Position numbers and translations under genes: made by a program
The notes under the pieces: model-generated
The model's database searches: none
What the model was told of the DNA's origin: nothing
What the model saw: the letters and a program-made list of their open reading frames with translations, nothing else
NCBI GenBank assembly: GCA_964626755.1
Contig: CAZVGO010000014.1
Location: forward strand, 62,001-126,000
DNA: 64,000 bases
Direction: 5' to 3'
DNA from: JACDAV01 sp964626755
Lineage (GTDB): Bacteria; Chloroflexota; Limnocylindria; Limnocylindrales; CSP1-4
Shown here: in pieces, positions 1 through 8,004 of the stretch
How positions within the stretch are numbered: the stretch's first letter is position 1
How the letters are laid out: each line of letters starts with the position of its first letter

Positions 1-832
1 CGGGCCGGCCGCCGATGAGCTTCGAGGCGAACATGACGAGCGCCATGTCCGCATAGCAGAAGATCTTGGTTCCAAACGCTCCGCCGACGTCCGGCGCGAT
101 GACACGGACCTTGTGCTCCGGGATCCCGGTCACGAAGGCGGTCAGGAGCAGCCGCTGGATATGCGGCGTCTGGCTCGACATCCACACCGTGTACTCGTCC
201 GTGCCCGGGTTGTACAGGCCGATGTCGCCGCGAACCTCCATCGGGTTCGGGATGAGGCGCTGGTTCACGAGGCGCTGCTTGACGACGACCTCGGCGGCGG
301 CGAATGCCTTCTCCGTGCCGTCGCGATCGCCCACCGTCCAATCGAAGACGATGTTGTTCGGGGCGTTCTCGTGGAGCTGCGGAGCACCGGGTTTGGTCGC
401 CGCCTCGGCGTCGACAATCGCCGGAAGAGGCTCCCACTCGACGATGATCGACTCGACCGCGTCGTATGCCTGTTCGGGCGACTCGGCGATGACCGCGGCG
501 ACGCCTTCGCCCGTCCATTTGACGCTGTCGGTCGCGAGCACGCGGGGCATGTTGATGTTGTTCTGGAGTCCGGACGAACCACCGGCGGGCCACGCCATCG
601 GCAGTGGGTTGTAGGGGATGTCCGCGCCGGTGATGACCGCGACGACGCCGGGCATGGCCTTGGCCGCGGACACGTCGATGCTCTTGATGTTGGCGTGGGC
701 GTACGGGCTGCGCAGGATGGCCGCGTGGGTCATCCCCGTCAGCTTGATGTCGTCGAGATAGTTGCCCGCCCCTGTGATGAAACGGGGATCCTCGCGTCGC
801 TTGATCGGGGCGCCGAGCACGTCGGTGGTCAT
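1..832 (-). CDS. Molybdopterin oxidoreductase large subunit, CoxL type (partial)
   Basis: This gene runs off the left edge; the first 277 residues are visible. They match the molybdenum-binding large subunit of the xanthine dehydrogenase/CO dehydrogenase family: the N-terminal opening GAPIKRREDPRFITGAGNY, then the a/b hammerhead domain, then the conserved DVGGAFGTK motif near residue 255. The start ATG overlaps the stop of the upstream 2Fe-2S subunit (ATGA), so the two are co-translated. The family oxidises CO, aldehydes or N-heterocycles at a Mo-pterin centre and passes electrons through 2Fe-2S and FAD subunits. The active-site loop that separates true CO dehydrogenase (AYRCSFR type) from relatives lies outside the window, so the substrate is open. 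No FAD (CoxM) subunit is visible; it may lie further left. Confidence 0.9.
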   Translation of the reverse strand, partial: MTTDVLGAPIKRREDPRFITGAGNYLDDIKLTGMTHAAILRSPYAHANIKSIDVSAAKAMPGVVAVITGADIPYNPLPMAWPAGGSSGLQNNINMPRVLATDSVKWTGEGVAAVIAESPEQAYDAVESIIVEWEPLPAIVDAEAATKPGAPQLHENAPNNIVFDWTVGDRDGTEKAFAAAEVVVKQRLVNQRLIPNPMEVRGDIGLYNPGTDEYTVWMSSQTPHIQRLLLTAFVTGIPEHKVRVIAPDVGGAFGTKIFCYADMALVMFASKLIGGRP

Positions 833-1341
833 CGGACCGCTCCTGCCTTGGCGCTGACCGGAGCGGCGGCCCCGGCTCGAATGATCGCCGCCGCCTCGCG
901 GATCGCGGCCACGATGTTGTGGTAGCCGGTGCACCGGCAGTAGTTGCCCTCGATCGCGTGGCGGATCTCGTCGTCGGAGGGCTCGGTCGTGCGCTCGAGC
1001 AGGTCCGCTGCCGCCATGATCATCCCGGGCGTGCAGAAGCCGCACTGGAGACCGTGCTTCTCCCAGAACGCGGCCTGGAGCGGATGAAGCTCTCCGTCTG
1101 TCGCCATGCCTTCGATCGTGCGAACGGCACTGCCGTCGGCCTGGACGGCGAGCATCGTGCACGACTTCACGGCCTGGCCGTCGACGTGGACCGTGCACGC
1201 GCCGCACTGCGACGTGTCGCATCCGACGTGGGTCCCGGTCAGGTCCAGGTCCTCGCGCAGGACCTGGACCAGGAGACGTCTGGGCTCGACCTCGAGCTCT
1301 CGTCGCTGTCCGTTCACCACGAGCGCGATGTGCTCGGTCAC
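829..1341 (-). CDS. coxS: 2Fe-2S subunit of molybdenum hydroxylase (CoxS type)
   Basis: A 170-residue protein of the CO dehydrogenase/aldehyde oxidase small-subunit family, which relays electrons between the Mo site and FAD. The N-terminal ferredoxin-type domain has the plant-type cluster ligands GCDTSQCGACTV followed by a fourth Cys (VKSC). The C-terminal helical domain has the second cluster motifs CGFCTPGM and CRCTGY. Length is typical for CoxS (about 150-170). I chose the GTG start at 1341 because it follows GGGAGG at the right distance and gives the usual N-terminus; the open frame upstream is not conserved in character. The stop overlaps the start of the large subunit. The order small-large, without a medium subunit between, is common in such operons. 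Confidence 0.9.
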   Translation of the reverse strand: MTEHIALVVNGQRRELEVEPRRLLVQVLREDLDLTGTHVGCDTSQCGACTVHVDGQAVKSCTMLAVQADGSAVRTIEGMATDGELHPLQAAFWEKHGLQCGFCTPGMIMAAADLLERTTEPSDDEIRHAIEGNYCRCTGYHNIVAAIREAAAIIRAGAAAPVSAKAGAVR

Positions 1342-1592
1342 GGCCGTGCCTCCCTTCCCCTGCGCACGCCTCCCCCGACGCCGGCGTGATGGCCGGTAGA
1401 GGGACCTTGAATGCTGGCACCGCCGGGACCCGGAATCAAGGCCCCGGCCCATAGTCGATGAATTCACACGTGGGTGAGCCCGCGATGAACGAGCGTCCGC
1501 CACATGTCCAGACCGCCGAATGCGTCGCTGGCGGAGCGCGCCTGTGGCTCGCTCTACCCACACGTGACTGAAGCGCGGCCGATAAGCGCTCG

Positions 1593-1818
1593 ATGATCGC
1601 CGGCTGTTTGACTTGCATGGTGGGCCAGCCTTCGCTCCGGTCCCGCCGGGGTACCGGCAACCACGTCGCCCGAGACATCGGTCGCGTGATCCGGGCCACC
1701 CGAACCACGTTGGGATGGAGCCAGGCCAAGCTCGCCCGTCGCGGCGGCACGTCGCAATCGTCCGTCTCGCGGGTCGAAGCCACGGACGCAGCCGTCGCCC
1801 TCGGGCTCCCTATGCCGA
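1593..1818 (+). pseudogene. Fragment of XRE-type helix-turn-helix regulator
   Basis: An open frame here encodes a segment resembling the N-terminal Cro/XRE helix-turn-helix: IGRVIRATRTTLGWSQAKLA followed by SQSSVSRVE. The likeness ends near base 1800 and the frame then runs antisense through the end of the neighbouring reductase gene, ending with low-complexity Arg/Gly/Pro residues. It therefore looks like a truncated regulator left in the intergenic space between coxS and the reductase. A genuine small regulator starting at ATG 1617 is possible but less likely because the C-terminal half has no character of its own. No clear ribosome-binding site is seen. Confidence 0.4.
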
Positions 1819-2292
1819 CTACGCGGACTTCATCCGGTTGGTCGGTTCGAGGCGGAAGTAGACGCCCACCCGGCGGACGTGGCCGCGGGCCGCCGAGTAG
1901 AGGAGGTTCGCCGGGAAGGGCTGCTGCGACCACGTCGCCCGGATGACGGACTCGCGCTCCGGGCCCGGCCCGAGGCGGATGGCGCGCATCTGCCGCTCTG
2001 AGCCGTCCGCCGACACGACGCGCAGCAGACCGGTCGCCTCGACGTTGCGTGTCCAGGCCACCTCACCGTTCGGGTGCCCGACATACAACGTTCCCTCGAC
2101 CGTGAGGCCGGTGACGATGAGCGGACGAGGTCGTCCCGTCCGCCGCCCCACGAGGTCCAGCTCGACGACCTGGCGCAGCGAAGAGGCACCCGCTCGCCAT
2201 GCGCGGCGGATCAGAGGATCGAGGAATCGGACGAGGCGATACCCGGCGCGCCAGATGAGCCGCCAGGCCGCCGAGCCGCGGTCGACTGTCAC
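1819..2292 (-). CDS. Deazaflavin (F420)-dependent nitroreductase-family protein
   Basis: A 157-residue protein resembling the Ddn/F420H2-dependent split-barrel oxidoreductases that are common in Actinobacteria and Chloroflexota. Visible family features are a basic N-terminal helix, then LDLVGRRTGRPRPLIVTGL (the usual T-x-GRKSG-x-R pattern) and a YVGHPNGEVAWTRNVEATG segment corresponding to the conserved W-x-x-N-L. The GTG start at 2292 overlaps the stop of the upstream MetE-like gene (GTGA), so translation is probably coupled. The substrate cannot be read from the sequence; relatives reduce quinones, nitroaromatics or other small molecules. The broader reading frame extending upstream overlaps the neighbour and is not used. 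Confidence 0.7.
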   Translation of the reverse strand: MTVDRGSAAWRLIWRAGYRLVRFLDPLIRRAWRAGASSLRQVVELDLVGRRTGRPRPLIVTGLTVEGTLYVGHPNGEVAWTRNVEATGLLRVVSADGSERQMRAIRLGPGPERESVIRATWSQQPFPANLLYSAARGHVRRVGVYFRLEPTNRMKSA

Positions 2293-3248
2293 CGGGGTCG
2301 CCGGCCGGACCGGGCACTGAACCGGCCCAGTGCGGCGCTGCGTGGGTCGACCGCCCGTGGATCCAGGGCCGCGGCCACCTCCGACGACGACTCCGCGGCC
2401 GCGATCCGTGCCGCCTCCCCGAGCCGGACGAGCTTCGCCCGCGCGGACGCCCAGTCGAGCGCCTGGAGTCCGGAGGCGTTCGCGAGCCCCACCCGCGCGA
2501 GGCCGCGCCGTCCGATCGACGCGGCGTAGTGCGCGGCCCACACGAGGACCTCCGGCCCGTCGTTCGAGCCGGGCGCCGGCGAGAGCGCGCCGCACACGAT
2601 CCCCCGGTCGCCTGGCGTCCTTGCGACGAGCCGCCAGTTGTCCGGCCCCGCGATCAGGTCGACCGCGTAGCTCGCGTACGGCGCGTCGAACACGGTCGCG
2701 TCACCGGCCGTGTCGACATTCCCGCCGGTAAGTGCCAGCGACAGGTGCGTGCCCTCGACGCCATCCGCAAGCCGCCCATGCGCCTCGCGAAACAGGCGCC
2801 GCTCCGCCTCGTCCTCGCCGATCGCCACGGCATCGGGCTCGTCGATCTCGACGAGCGGGCACCCGGCCGCTGCCAGCGCGAGCACCTCGGCATGGAGCGC
2901 CTCGGCGAGTGCGAGCGTGAGCGACCGCCGTCGTCGACCGCCGGGCTCGAGGCGCCGGCCTGCCGTATACGGCCCGGGCAATGCTTGCTTCATGGCACGG
3001 GTCGTCAATCCGGCGGCAAAAGACCAGTCTGCCACCGTCAGCGGCGCCTGCCAGCTCGGGAGGCGCGGACCGGCGAGGCCGCGCAATGGGGCCATCAGGT
3101 CCGACCACCGCAGCCGGCCGTCGGTCAGTGGCTCCAGGCCGGCCAGCTCCTGGGTAGCGACAGCCTCGCGAACCATCTCGTCGAGGCTCGCGCCATCGCC
3201 GGAGGCGGGCTCGGGCCGCGGGAGGCCGCCGATCAGGGTGGCGAACAT
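2289..3248 (-). CDS. MetE-like (cobalamin-independent methionine synthase II) barrel protein
   Basis: A 319-residue protein starting MFATLIGGLPRP and showing the layout of the UROD/MetE-like TIM-barrel family: a GxxP opening, an EPLTDGRLRW segment near residue 50, PGPYT, a central VEIDEPDA acid pair and late ALSPAPG. It is far shorter than full MetE (about 750 residues) and lacks its N-terminal half, so it belongs to the single-domain archaeal/bacterial paralogues whose methyl donors are mostly unknown. The start at 3248 is 6 nt downstream of a CACACT box, compatible with a leaderless mRNA. It is divergent from the kinase gene and coupled by a GTGA overlap to the downstream reductase. Confidence 0.7.
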   Translation of the reverse strand: MFATLIGGLPRPEPASGDGASLDEMVREAVATQELAGLEPLTDGRLRWSDLMAPLRGLAGPRLPSWQAPLTVADWSFAAGLTTRAMKQALPGPYTAGRRLEPGGRRRRSLTLALAEALHAEVLALAAAGCPLVEIDEPDAVAIGEDEAERRLFREAHGRLADGVEGTHLSLALTGGNVDTAGDATVFDAPYASYAVDLIAGPDNWRLVARTPGDRGIVCGALSPAPGSNDGPEVLVWAAHYAASIGRRGLARVGLANASGLQALDWASARAKLVRLGEAARIAAAESSSEVAAALDPRAVDPRSAALGRFSARSGRRPR

Positions 3249-3321
3249 CGACCAAGTGTGACCGAAGCGCCGAGAGGGGCGTGGGCAGGGGCCCGATCCG
3301 GCATCGGGTACCCTGCGCGGC

Positions 3322-4743
3322 ATGCCCATCGTCGGGGACGTGCTCGCCGGTCGGTACCGCATCGAGGCACCGATCGGGGCCGGGGGGATGGCCTCCGTCT
3401 ACCGGGCTCGCGACCTGCGCCTCGAGCGCGACGTCGCGATCAAGGTCCTCCTCCCGAACCTCGCCGCCGATCCCGTCCTCGCGCGGCGGTTCGATCGGGA
3501 AGCCCGCGCGCTCGCCGCTGCGGCCCACCCGAACGTCGTCAACGTGTTCGACGTCGAGCCGGGCGACCCGGCCACGGGTCGCGAGCCGTTCTACGTCATG
3601 GAGCTGTGCACCGGCGGCTCGCTCGCGGAGCGCCTGGCCCAGCGCGGGAGGCTCCCGCGCGGCGAGGTCACCGCCGTCGTCGCGGCCGTGGCCGACGGGC
3701 TGGCCGATCTCCATCGTCGCGGGTTCGTCCATCGCGACGTGAAGCCCCACAACATCCTGTTCGCCGGCGAGCGGCCGAAGCTCGCGGACTTCGGCCTCGC
3801 GATGCCCGCGGACCGATCCGACCTGACCGCGCTCACGGCCGCCGGCACGACCGTCGGAACGCTCGCCTACCTCGCCCCGGAGCTTCTCCGCGCGGGTCGC
3901 GCGAGCCCGGCGAGCGATGTGTATGCCCTCGGCGTCGTCGCGTTCCAGGGCCTCACCGGGCGGCTCCCGCGCGCGGTGAGCTCGGTGACTGACCTCGTTG
4001 AATCCCACGCCCGGCCCGCGCCGCTCGTGTCGTCGATTGCACCCGACCTCGGCACCGCGTACGACCGCCCCGTCGCGGCAGCGCTTGCCACCGATCCCGG
4101 GGCGCGGCCCTCGCCGGCGGGCCTTGCGGCCGGCCTCGCGGCCGGCCTTGCCGCTGGTCCGGGAACGCCAGGAACGGCGCATCTCCAGGTCGATCCTGCC
4201 GCCGCCACGGTCGCGATCCGGCGACAAGGGGCGATTCGAAGGCGGACGGGACCGCGGCCGGCCCTTGTTGCTCTGGGCGCCTTCGCGCTCGTCCTCGCCG
4301 GGCTCGTCGCCCTCGCCGGGCTGTTCGGCGACCGGGGCGAGAGCCCCGGCACGACACCCTCCGTGACCGCCCCGGCGTCGCCCTCGCCTTCGCCCAGCCC
4401 GACGCCCATCCCCTCTCCGTCACCGTCGCCGACGCCGTCACCCACTCCGTCGCCGACGCCCGACCCCGCGGCCCCGGCGTTCCAAGTGCTCGATCGGATC
4501 GACCTGGCGATCGACCAGCTCGATGCCGCCGACGACCTTCGCGATCGAGACATCAACGAGCTGCGGAGACGCGCGGGCGACGTGCGCGAGGCCCTCCTGG
4601 CGCGCGACTACAACGACGCTCGAGAGCGGGCAGACAGGCTCGCCGACGAGGTCGACGAGGTTGACGACGAGGCGGAGGGCAGGCGCATGGAGGAGCTCAA
4701 GGACGCGGTGTCCGGGCTGGACGAGGCGATCCCCGCCGGCTGA
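3322..4743 (+). CDS. Membrane-anchored serine/threonine protein kinase
   Basis: A 473-residue Hanks-type kinase of the bacterial PknB group. The kinase domain fills residues 10-270 with glycine loop GAGGMASV, ATP-binding Lys41 in VAIK, catalytic HRDVKPHN (Asp near 139), DFG near 156 and the activation-segment end LAPELL. One membrane helix lies near 313-335. The outside part is a Ser/Pro/Thr linker of SPSPTP repeats and then an acidic helical domain (residues 390-473, rich in Asp, Arg and Glu) that may sense or bind something outside; no PASTA repeats are present. A TACCCT box lies 7 nt before the ATG, suggesting a leaderless transcript. The last 136 bp overlap the 3' end of the convergent rhomboid gene. 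Confidence 0.92.
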   Translation: MPIVGDVLAGRYRIEAPIGAGGMASVYRARDLRLERDVAIKVLLPNLAADPVLARRFDREARALAAAAHPNVVNVFDVEPGDPATGREPFYVMELCTGGSLAERLAQRGRLPRGEVTAVVAAVADGLADLHRRGFVHRDVKPHNILFAGERPKLADFGLAMPADRSDLTALTAAGTTVGTLAYLAPELLRAGRASPASDVYALGVVAFQGLTGRLPRAVSSVTDLVESHARPAPLVSSIAPDLGTAYDRPVAAALATDPGARPSPAGLAAGLAAGLAAGPGTPGTAHLQVDPAAATVAIRRQGAIRRRTGPRPALVALGAFALVLAGLVALAGLFGDRGESPGTTPSVTAPASPSPSPSPTPIPSPSPSPTPSPTPSPTPDPAAPAFQVLDRIDLAIDQLDAADDLRDRDINELRRRAGDVREALLARDYNDARERADRLADEVDEVDDEAEGRRMEELKDAVSGLDEAIPAG

Positions 4744-5945
4744 ACGTTGGTGGCGCTCCCGCCCCGCTGCGCCGTGCCGATGACGATCCCGACCGCGAGG
4801 ACCACGACGAGAGCCGCGATCCCGAGAGCCGGCAAGAGGAACGGCGGCGACCCCGACGCCTCCTGGCCTGCCGGCCCGCGCCACATGCTCCGCAGTGTCG
4901 GGACCCGGCCCGGCACGATCAGGACGCCCAGCCAGAGCCCGGCGAGCAGGCCTCCGACGTGTGCCGCGTTGTCGATCCGCGCACCCAGCGCGAAGCCGAG
5001 GATGAGGTTCAGCACGATCAGCATCCCGATCTGGCCGATGAGCGAGCGGCCGCGCCGGTCGAGCACCGGGTGATGCGCGCGGGTCGCGGCGAGAAGGAGT
5101 CCGAACAGCCCGAAGATCGCGCCCGATGCGCCCACGGACGGGGCGTCGCTACCGAAGACGAAGCTCGCGACCGATCCGGCCGCGGCACACAGGAGGTAGA
5201 AGGCGACGAACAGGCGCGACCCGTAGAGCTGCTCCACGAGCGGCCCGCAGATGTACAGCGCGTACATGTTGAAGAACAGGTGGAGGAGGTTGCCCGGGTC
5301 GTGGAGGAGGGTGACGGACCACAGCCGGTAGTACTCGCCGTCGGCGACGGCCCGCTTGTCGAGCTGGAGCAGGTCGAAGAGGAACGCCCCGTCGGGCGAC
5401 ATCGCCATGAACGAGACGACGACCGTCAGCCCGATGATCAGCCAGGTGATCGGGAAGGCCGGCCCGGTACCCCGCCCGCGGGCGAAGTAGCGGCGTGACG
5501 CTCCGGTGTTGCCGGTCTCCTTGGCGAGCCACCCGAGGCGCGTCGCGATCTCTGCCTTGTCGTCCGGCGGAGCCCGCCGGTCGGCCTCGCGGTAGGCGGC
5601 GATCGCGCCCTGGAGGTCGCCCCCGCGAACACGGGCCGCCGCGATGTTCCGGTACGCCTGGTACGTCGCCGGCGTCTCGGGCAGCTCGAGGATCGACTCC
5701 CACGTCGCGATCGCGGAGTCGTCCTCGTCGAGGCGGTAGAGGGTCTCGGCCAGGCCGAGGAGCGCCGCGGCGGTTACGGTCGGGTCGTCGAAGCCCACAA
5801 CACGCCGGTAATGGGTGGCCGCGTCGCGGTAGTCGCCGGACTGGAGGAGCTCCGCGGCGCGATCGAGGATCGCGCGAGCTGCCTCGCGGGACAGTGGCCC
5901 CTCGCTGAACATCTCCGGCGCGGGTGCCGGTCCCCCGTCGCTCAT
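4608..5945 (-). CDS. Rhomboid-family intramembrane serine protease with N-terminal TPR region
   Basis: A 445-residue protein. Residues 20-150 form helical TPR-like repeats (LLQSGDYRDAATHYRRV, AYRNIAAARVRGGDLQGAIA). The C-terminal half is a six-helix rhomboid domain with the catalytic Ser in SVGASGAIFG (about residue 274), His in NAAHVGG (about 329) and the family HLFFNMYALY loop. An extra membrane helix and a Ser-rich tail follow. The family cleaves transmembrane substrates in the bilayer. The tail is encoded entirely within the 3' coding end of the convergent kinase gene; the first in-frame stop (TAG at 4610-4608) lies inside that gene. A TAGAGT box 7 nt before the ATG suggests a leaderless mRNA divergent from the SRAP gene. 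Confidence 0.9.
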   Translation of the reverse strand: MSDGGPAPAPEMFSEGPLSREAARAILDRAAELLQSGDYRDAATHYRRVVGFDDPTVTAAALLGLAETLYRLDEDDSAIATWESILELPETPATYQAYRNIAAARVRGGDLQGAIAAYREADRRAPPDDKAEIATRLGWLAKETGNTGASRRYFARGRGTGPAFPITWLIIGLTVVVSFMAMSPDGAFLFDLLQLDKRAVADGEYYRLWSVTLLHDPGNLLHLFFNMYALYICGPLVEQLYGSRLFVAFYLLCAAAGSVASFVFGSDAPSVGASGAIFGLFGLLLAATRAHHPVLDRRGRSLIGQIGMLIVLNLILGFALGARIDNAAHVGGLLAGLWLGVLIVPGRVPTLRSMWRGPAGQEASGSPPFLLPALGIAALVVVLAVGIVIGTAQRGGSATNVQPAGIASSSPDTASLSSSMRLPSASSSTSSTSSASLSARSRASL

Positions 5946-5952
5946 CGGGCGG

Positions 5953-5965
5953 ACTCTACTAGACT
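5953..5965. promoter_or_regulatory. Divergent overlapping -10 boxes (rhomboid / SRAP)
   Basis: TAGAGT on the minus strand (5958-5953) lies 7 nt before the rhomboid ATG, and TAGACT on the plus strand (5960-5965) lies 7 nt before an ATG at 5973. The two boxes are separated by one base. No good -35 hexamer is evident on either side. The arrangement suggests back-to-back leaderless transcription whose polymerases would compete for the site. Confidence 0.5.
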
Positions 5966-5972
5966 TCCGGCG

Positions 5973-6011
5973 ATGCTCGCCCCTGCCGATCGCGACCGCC
6001 GCCGGGGCTGA
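5973..6011 (+). CDS. Possible 12-residue leader peptide upstream of SRAP gene
   Basis: The ATG 7 nt after the TAGACT box opens a 12-codon frame (MLAPADRDRRRG) that ends in TGA two bases before the SRAP start codon. If transcription starts where the -10 box predicts, this ATG is the 5' end of the mRNA. Ribosomes finishing the short frame would be positioned to re-initiate on the SRAP gene. The peptide is Arg-rich at its end. It could instead be a chance frame. Confidence 0.35.
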   Translation: MLAPADRDRRRG

Positions 6012-6013
6012 CG

Positions 6014-6691
6014 ATGTGCGGCCGATTCACTCAGCAACGACCCACGTCCGAGCTCGCCGAGATCTTCGAGGCGGAGAACCTCGCGGACGATCCTGGCGGC
6101 CACTTCAACGTCGCCCCCACCGACCCGGCGGCCGTCGTCGTCCAGCGTGACGACCGGCGGGCGGTGACCACGTACCGCTGGGGTCTCATCCCGCACTGGG
6201 CGGCCGAGGCGCGGATCGCCGGCCGGACATTCAACGCCCGCTCCGAGACAGTCGCCGGGACCCCCGCGTTTCGGGATGCGTTTCGCCGGCGACGCTGTCT
6301 CGTTCCCGTCGACTCGTTCTACGAGTGGCGCCGCGAGAACGGCGTACGGCAGCCCTACCGGATCCTCCGCCTCGACGGCCTGCCGCTCGTCCTGGCCGGC
6401 CTGTGGGCAGGCTGGCGGGACCCGGACACGGGCGGCGTCCGGCGAACGTTCACGATCGTCACCACCCGCGCCAATGAGGCGATCTCCGGGCTCCACGACC
6501 GGATGCCGGTCATCCTGCCGCGGGGCGCCTGGGCCACCTGGCTGGACCCGCGGTCGGTCGACACGGGCGAGTTGCACGCACTCCTGGTGCCGTCCGAAGA
6601 CGAGCCACTCGAGATCTACCCGGTCGTCGGCCTCGTCAATAACGTCCGGAACCAGGGACCGGCACTCGTCGAGCCGCTGGTCCCGGCCTGA
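6014..6691 (+). CDS. SOS response-associated peptidase (SRAP/YedK-HMCES family)
   Basis: A 225-residue SRAP-domain protein. These proteins attach covalently to abasic sites in single-stranded DNA through the N-terminal Cys, shielding them. The start MCGRFTQ puts the essential Cys at position 2 after Met removal; the conserved FNVAPT Asn loop, the SFYEWR glutamate near residue 103 and the LHDRMPVIL histidine near 160 are all present. Length is normal (about 220). The start ATG follows the short upstream frame by two bases and has only a weak GGGG upstream, so coupling to that frame is plausible. It stands alone as a single-gene unit, convergent with the PfkB-like gene. Confidence 0.93.
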   Translation: MCGRFTQQRPTSELAEIFEAENLADDPGGHFNVAPTDPAAVVVQRDDRRAVTTYRWGLIPHWAAEARIAGRTFNARSETVAGTPAFRDAFRRRRCLVPVDSFYEWRRENGVRQPYRILRLDGLPLVLAGLWAGWRDPDTGGVRRTFTIVTTRANEAISGLHDRMPVILPRGAWATWLDPRSVDTGELHALLVPSEDEPLEIYPVVGLVNNVRNQGPALVEPLVPA

Positions 6692-6700
6692 CGACAGCGG

Positions 6701-7348
6701 TCAGTCGCCTGCGGGCGTGAGGCCCAACCGGCCCTCGACCTCGCGGAACGCGGCCTCGACCGGCGTCCCCCGATCGATCGCCGCGGCCAGCTCGCCGAGC
6801 ATCGTCGCGAAGGCCCCGTCGGGGTCCGAGCCGGGGGCCTCGAACACCACCGCGGACGCGGGCGGCGCGTACCCGGCCGCCCTGTCGACAACGAGCAGCA
6901 GAGCCGCGCCGGAGAACGCGGCCGCATCGAAGACGATCGTCACCACGGCATCAGGCTGGGGCTCGGCGACGACGACCGTCGTGTAGTCCGGCAGGTAGCG
7001 GAGTGCCAGCTCGACGTCCGCGGCGTCGAGCGAGGGTCGGTCGGCGAGCTCGGTCGGGATGATCGACGGCGCCTCGGGGGGTGTATCCCCTGTTTCGTCG
7101 TCCTGGTCGACGGGGGCGACGATCGGCGTCGCGTGAGCCGGATCGCGCAGCAGCGCCACGTGGCCCACGCCCGCCCGTGCGAGCGCGAGCATCAAGTCGT
7201 CGCCCGCCCGGTCCTCGCCCGCCTTGCCGACAAGCTGGACCGTCGCACCCGCCCGCGCCGCGGCAGCCGCCGTCTGCGCCGGGACGCCCGCGAGGCCGCC
7301 GCCCGCATCGGGCGCTCGGGCAATCGGATTGCCGACGACGACGATCAC
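6701..7348 (-). CDS. PfkB-family carbohydrate kinase-like protein, short form
   Basis: A 215-residue protein whose first 75 residues look like the ribokinase/PfkB substrate-binding half (VVVGNPIARAP, a GG motif, AAAAARAGATVQLVGKAGED, DLMLALARAGVGHV). The C-terminal half is not typical: I see no DTxGAGD anion-hole motif with the catalytic Asp, which nearly all active PfkB kinases have, and the protein is about 90 residues short. It may bind a nucleoside or sugar without phosphorylating it, or be a decayed kinase. The GTG start at 7348 is chosen because a TACTCT box lies exactly 6 nt upstream (leaderless pattern). It lies 17 bases downstream of the anti-sigma-like gene. Confidence 0.6.
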   Translation of the reverse strand: MIVVVGNPIARAPDAGGGLAGVPAQTAAAAARAGATVQLVGKAGEDRAGDDLMLALARAGVGHVALLRDPAHATPIVAPVDQDDETGDTPPEAPSIIPTELADRPSLDAADVELALRYLPDYTTVVVAEPQPDAVVTIVFDAAAFSGAALLLVVDRAAGYAPPASAVVFEAPGSDPDGAFATMLGELAAAIDRGTPVEAAFREVEGRLGLTPAGD

Positions 7349-7365
7349 GTCGGGAGAGTACCGGC

Positions 7366-8004
7366 TCAGCCCGGGCCGCTGTGATCGCTCGGTCTCGGGG
7401 TCTCGCCCGGCTCGGGGGTCTCGTCGGGTTCGGAGGTCTCGTCGGGTTCGGAGGTGTCCGACGGAGTCGGCCGCGGGGTTCGTGGTGGCGTCGCTGACGG
7501 CGAAGGGCTGGGCGATACGCTGGGCGTGGGAGAGGGCATGACGGTCGGTGATGGCGACGGCAACGGCACGGTTGGCGACGGCCCCGGAGTCGGGCCGGAA
7601 TCCGACCGGTTGAGCAGCGCGCCGACGCCGATGGCCGTCAGACCGCCGAGCGATCCGATACCGATCGCCGCGACGAGGACGAGAGCGAGAGCCTGTGCCC
7701 GGGCGGCGGCCGGGCGGCCACCGGAAAAGGCGACGCGCCATGCATCGCGCAGCCCGCCGAACAGCGCTACCGGCCGGCCACGGCGGAGCGCGTCGCCGAC
7801 GACTGTCATCGGCAGGGGCGCCGGCTCGATGGCGATCGCGCCCATCACTCGCGCCTCGAAGTCGGCTGTCGGCTCGACGCGTTCGGCAGCCGCGAGGGCG
7901 TCCAACTCACGCCCTACCCGGAGGGACGCGGCCAGCTCGGGAGCCGCCACGTCGCCGGTCGGCGGGAGGTCGTCGGGACCGAATCCGCGCGAGAACCCGG
8001 TCAT
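7366..8004 (-). CDS. Anti-sigma factor-like membrane protein with acidic C-terminal tail
   Basis: A 212-residue protein whose start overlaps the stop of the ECF sigma gene (ATGA), the standard place for an anti-sigma factor. The N-terminal cytoplasmic part (about 100 residues) is helical and lacks the HxxxCxxC zinc motif, so it would be a non-zinc anti-sigma domain. One membrane helix lies at about 104-128, followed by an outside Pro/Ser/Thr region and repeats of SEPDET/PEPGET ending DHSGPG. The same ending occurs in the neighbouring secreted acidic protein (8703-9116). Role as anti-sigma is inferred from position and topology, not from a recognised domain. Confidence 0.65.
   Translation of the reverse strand: MTGFSRGFGPDDLPPTGDVAAPELAASLRVGRELDALAAAERVEPTADFEARVMGAIAIEPAPLPMTVVGDALRRGRPVALFGGLRDAWRVAFSGGRPAAARAQALALVLVAAIGIGSLGGLTAIGVGALLNRSDSGPTPGPSPTVPLPSPSPTVMPSPTPSVSPSPSPSATPPRTPRPTPSDTSEPDETSEPDETPEPGETPRPSDHSGPG

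Noticed and set aside
2529..3992. Long open frames antisense to the MetE-like and kinase genes
   Set aside because: Arg/Gly/Pro-rich shadow frames typical of high-GC DNA, with no motifs.
4371..4470. Short repeats resembling a CRISPR or tandem array in the kinase gene
   Set aside because: They are codons of a Ser/Pro/Thr linker within an intact reading frame, with no regular repeat-spacer structure.
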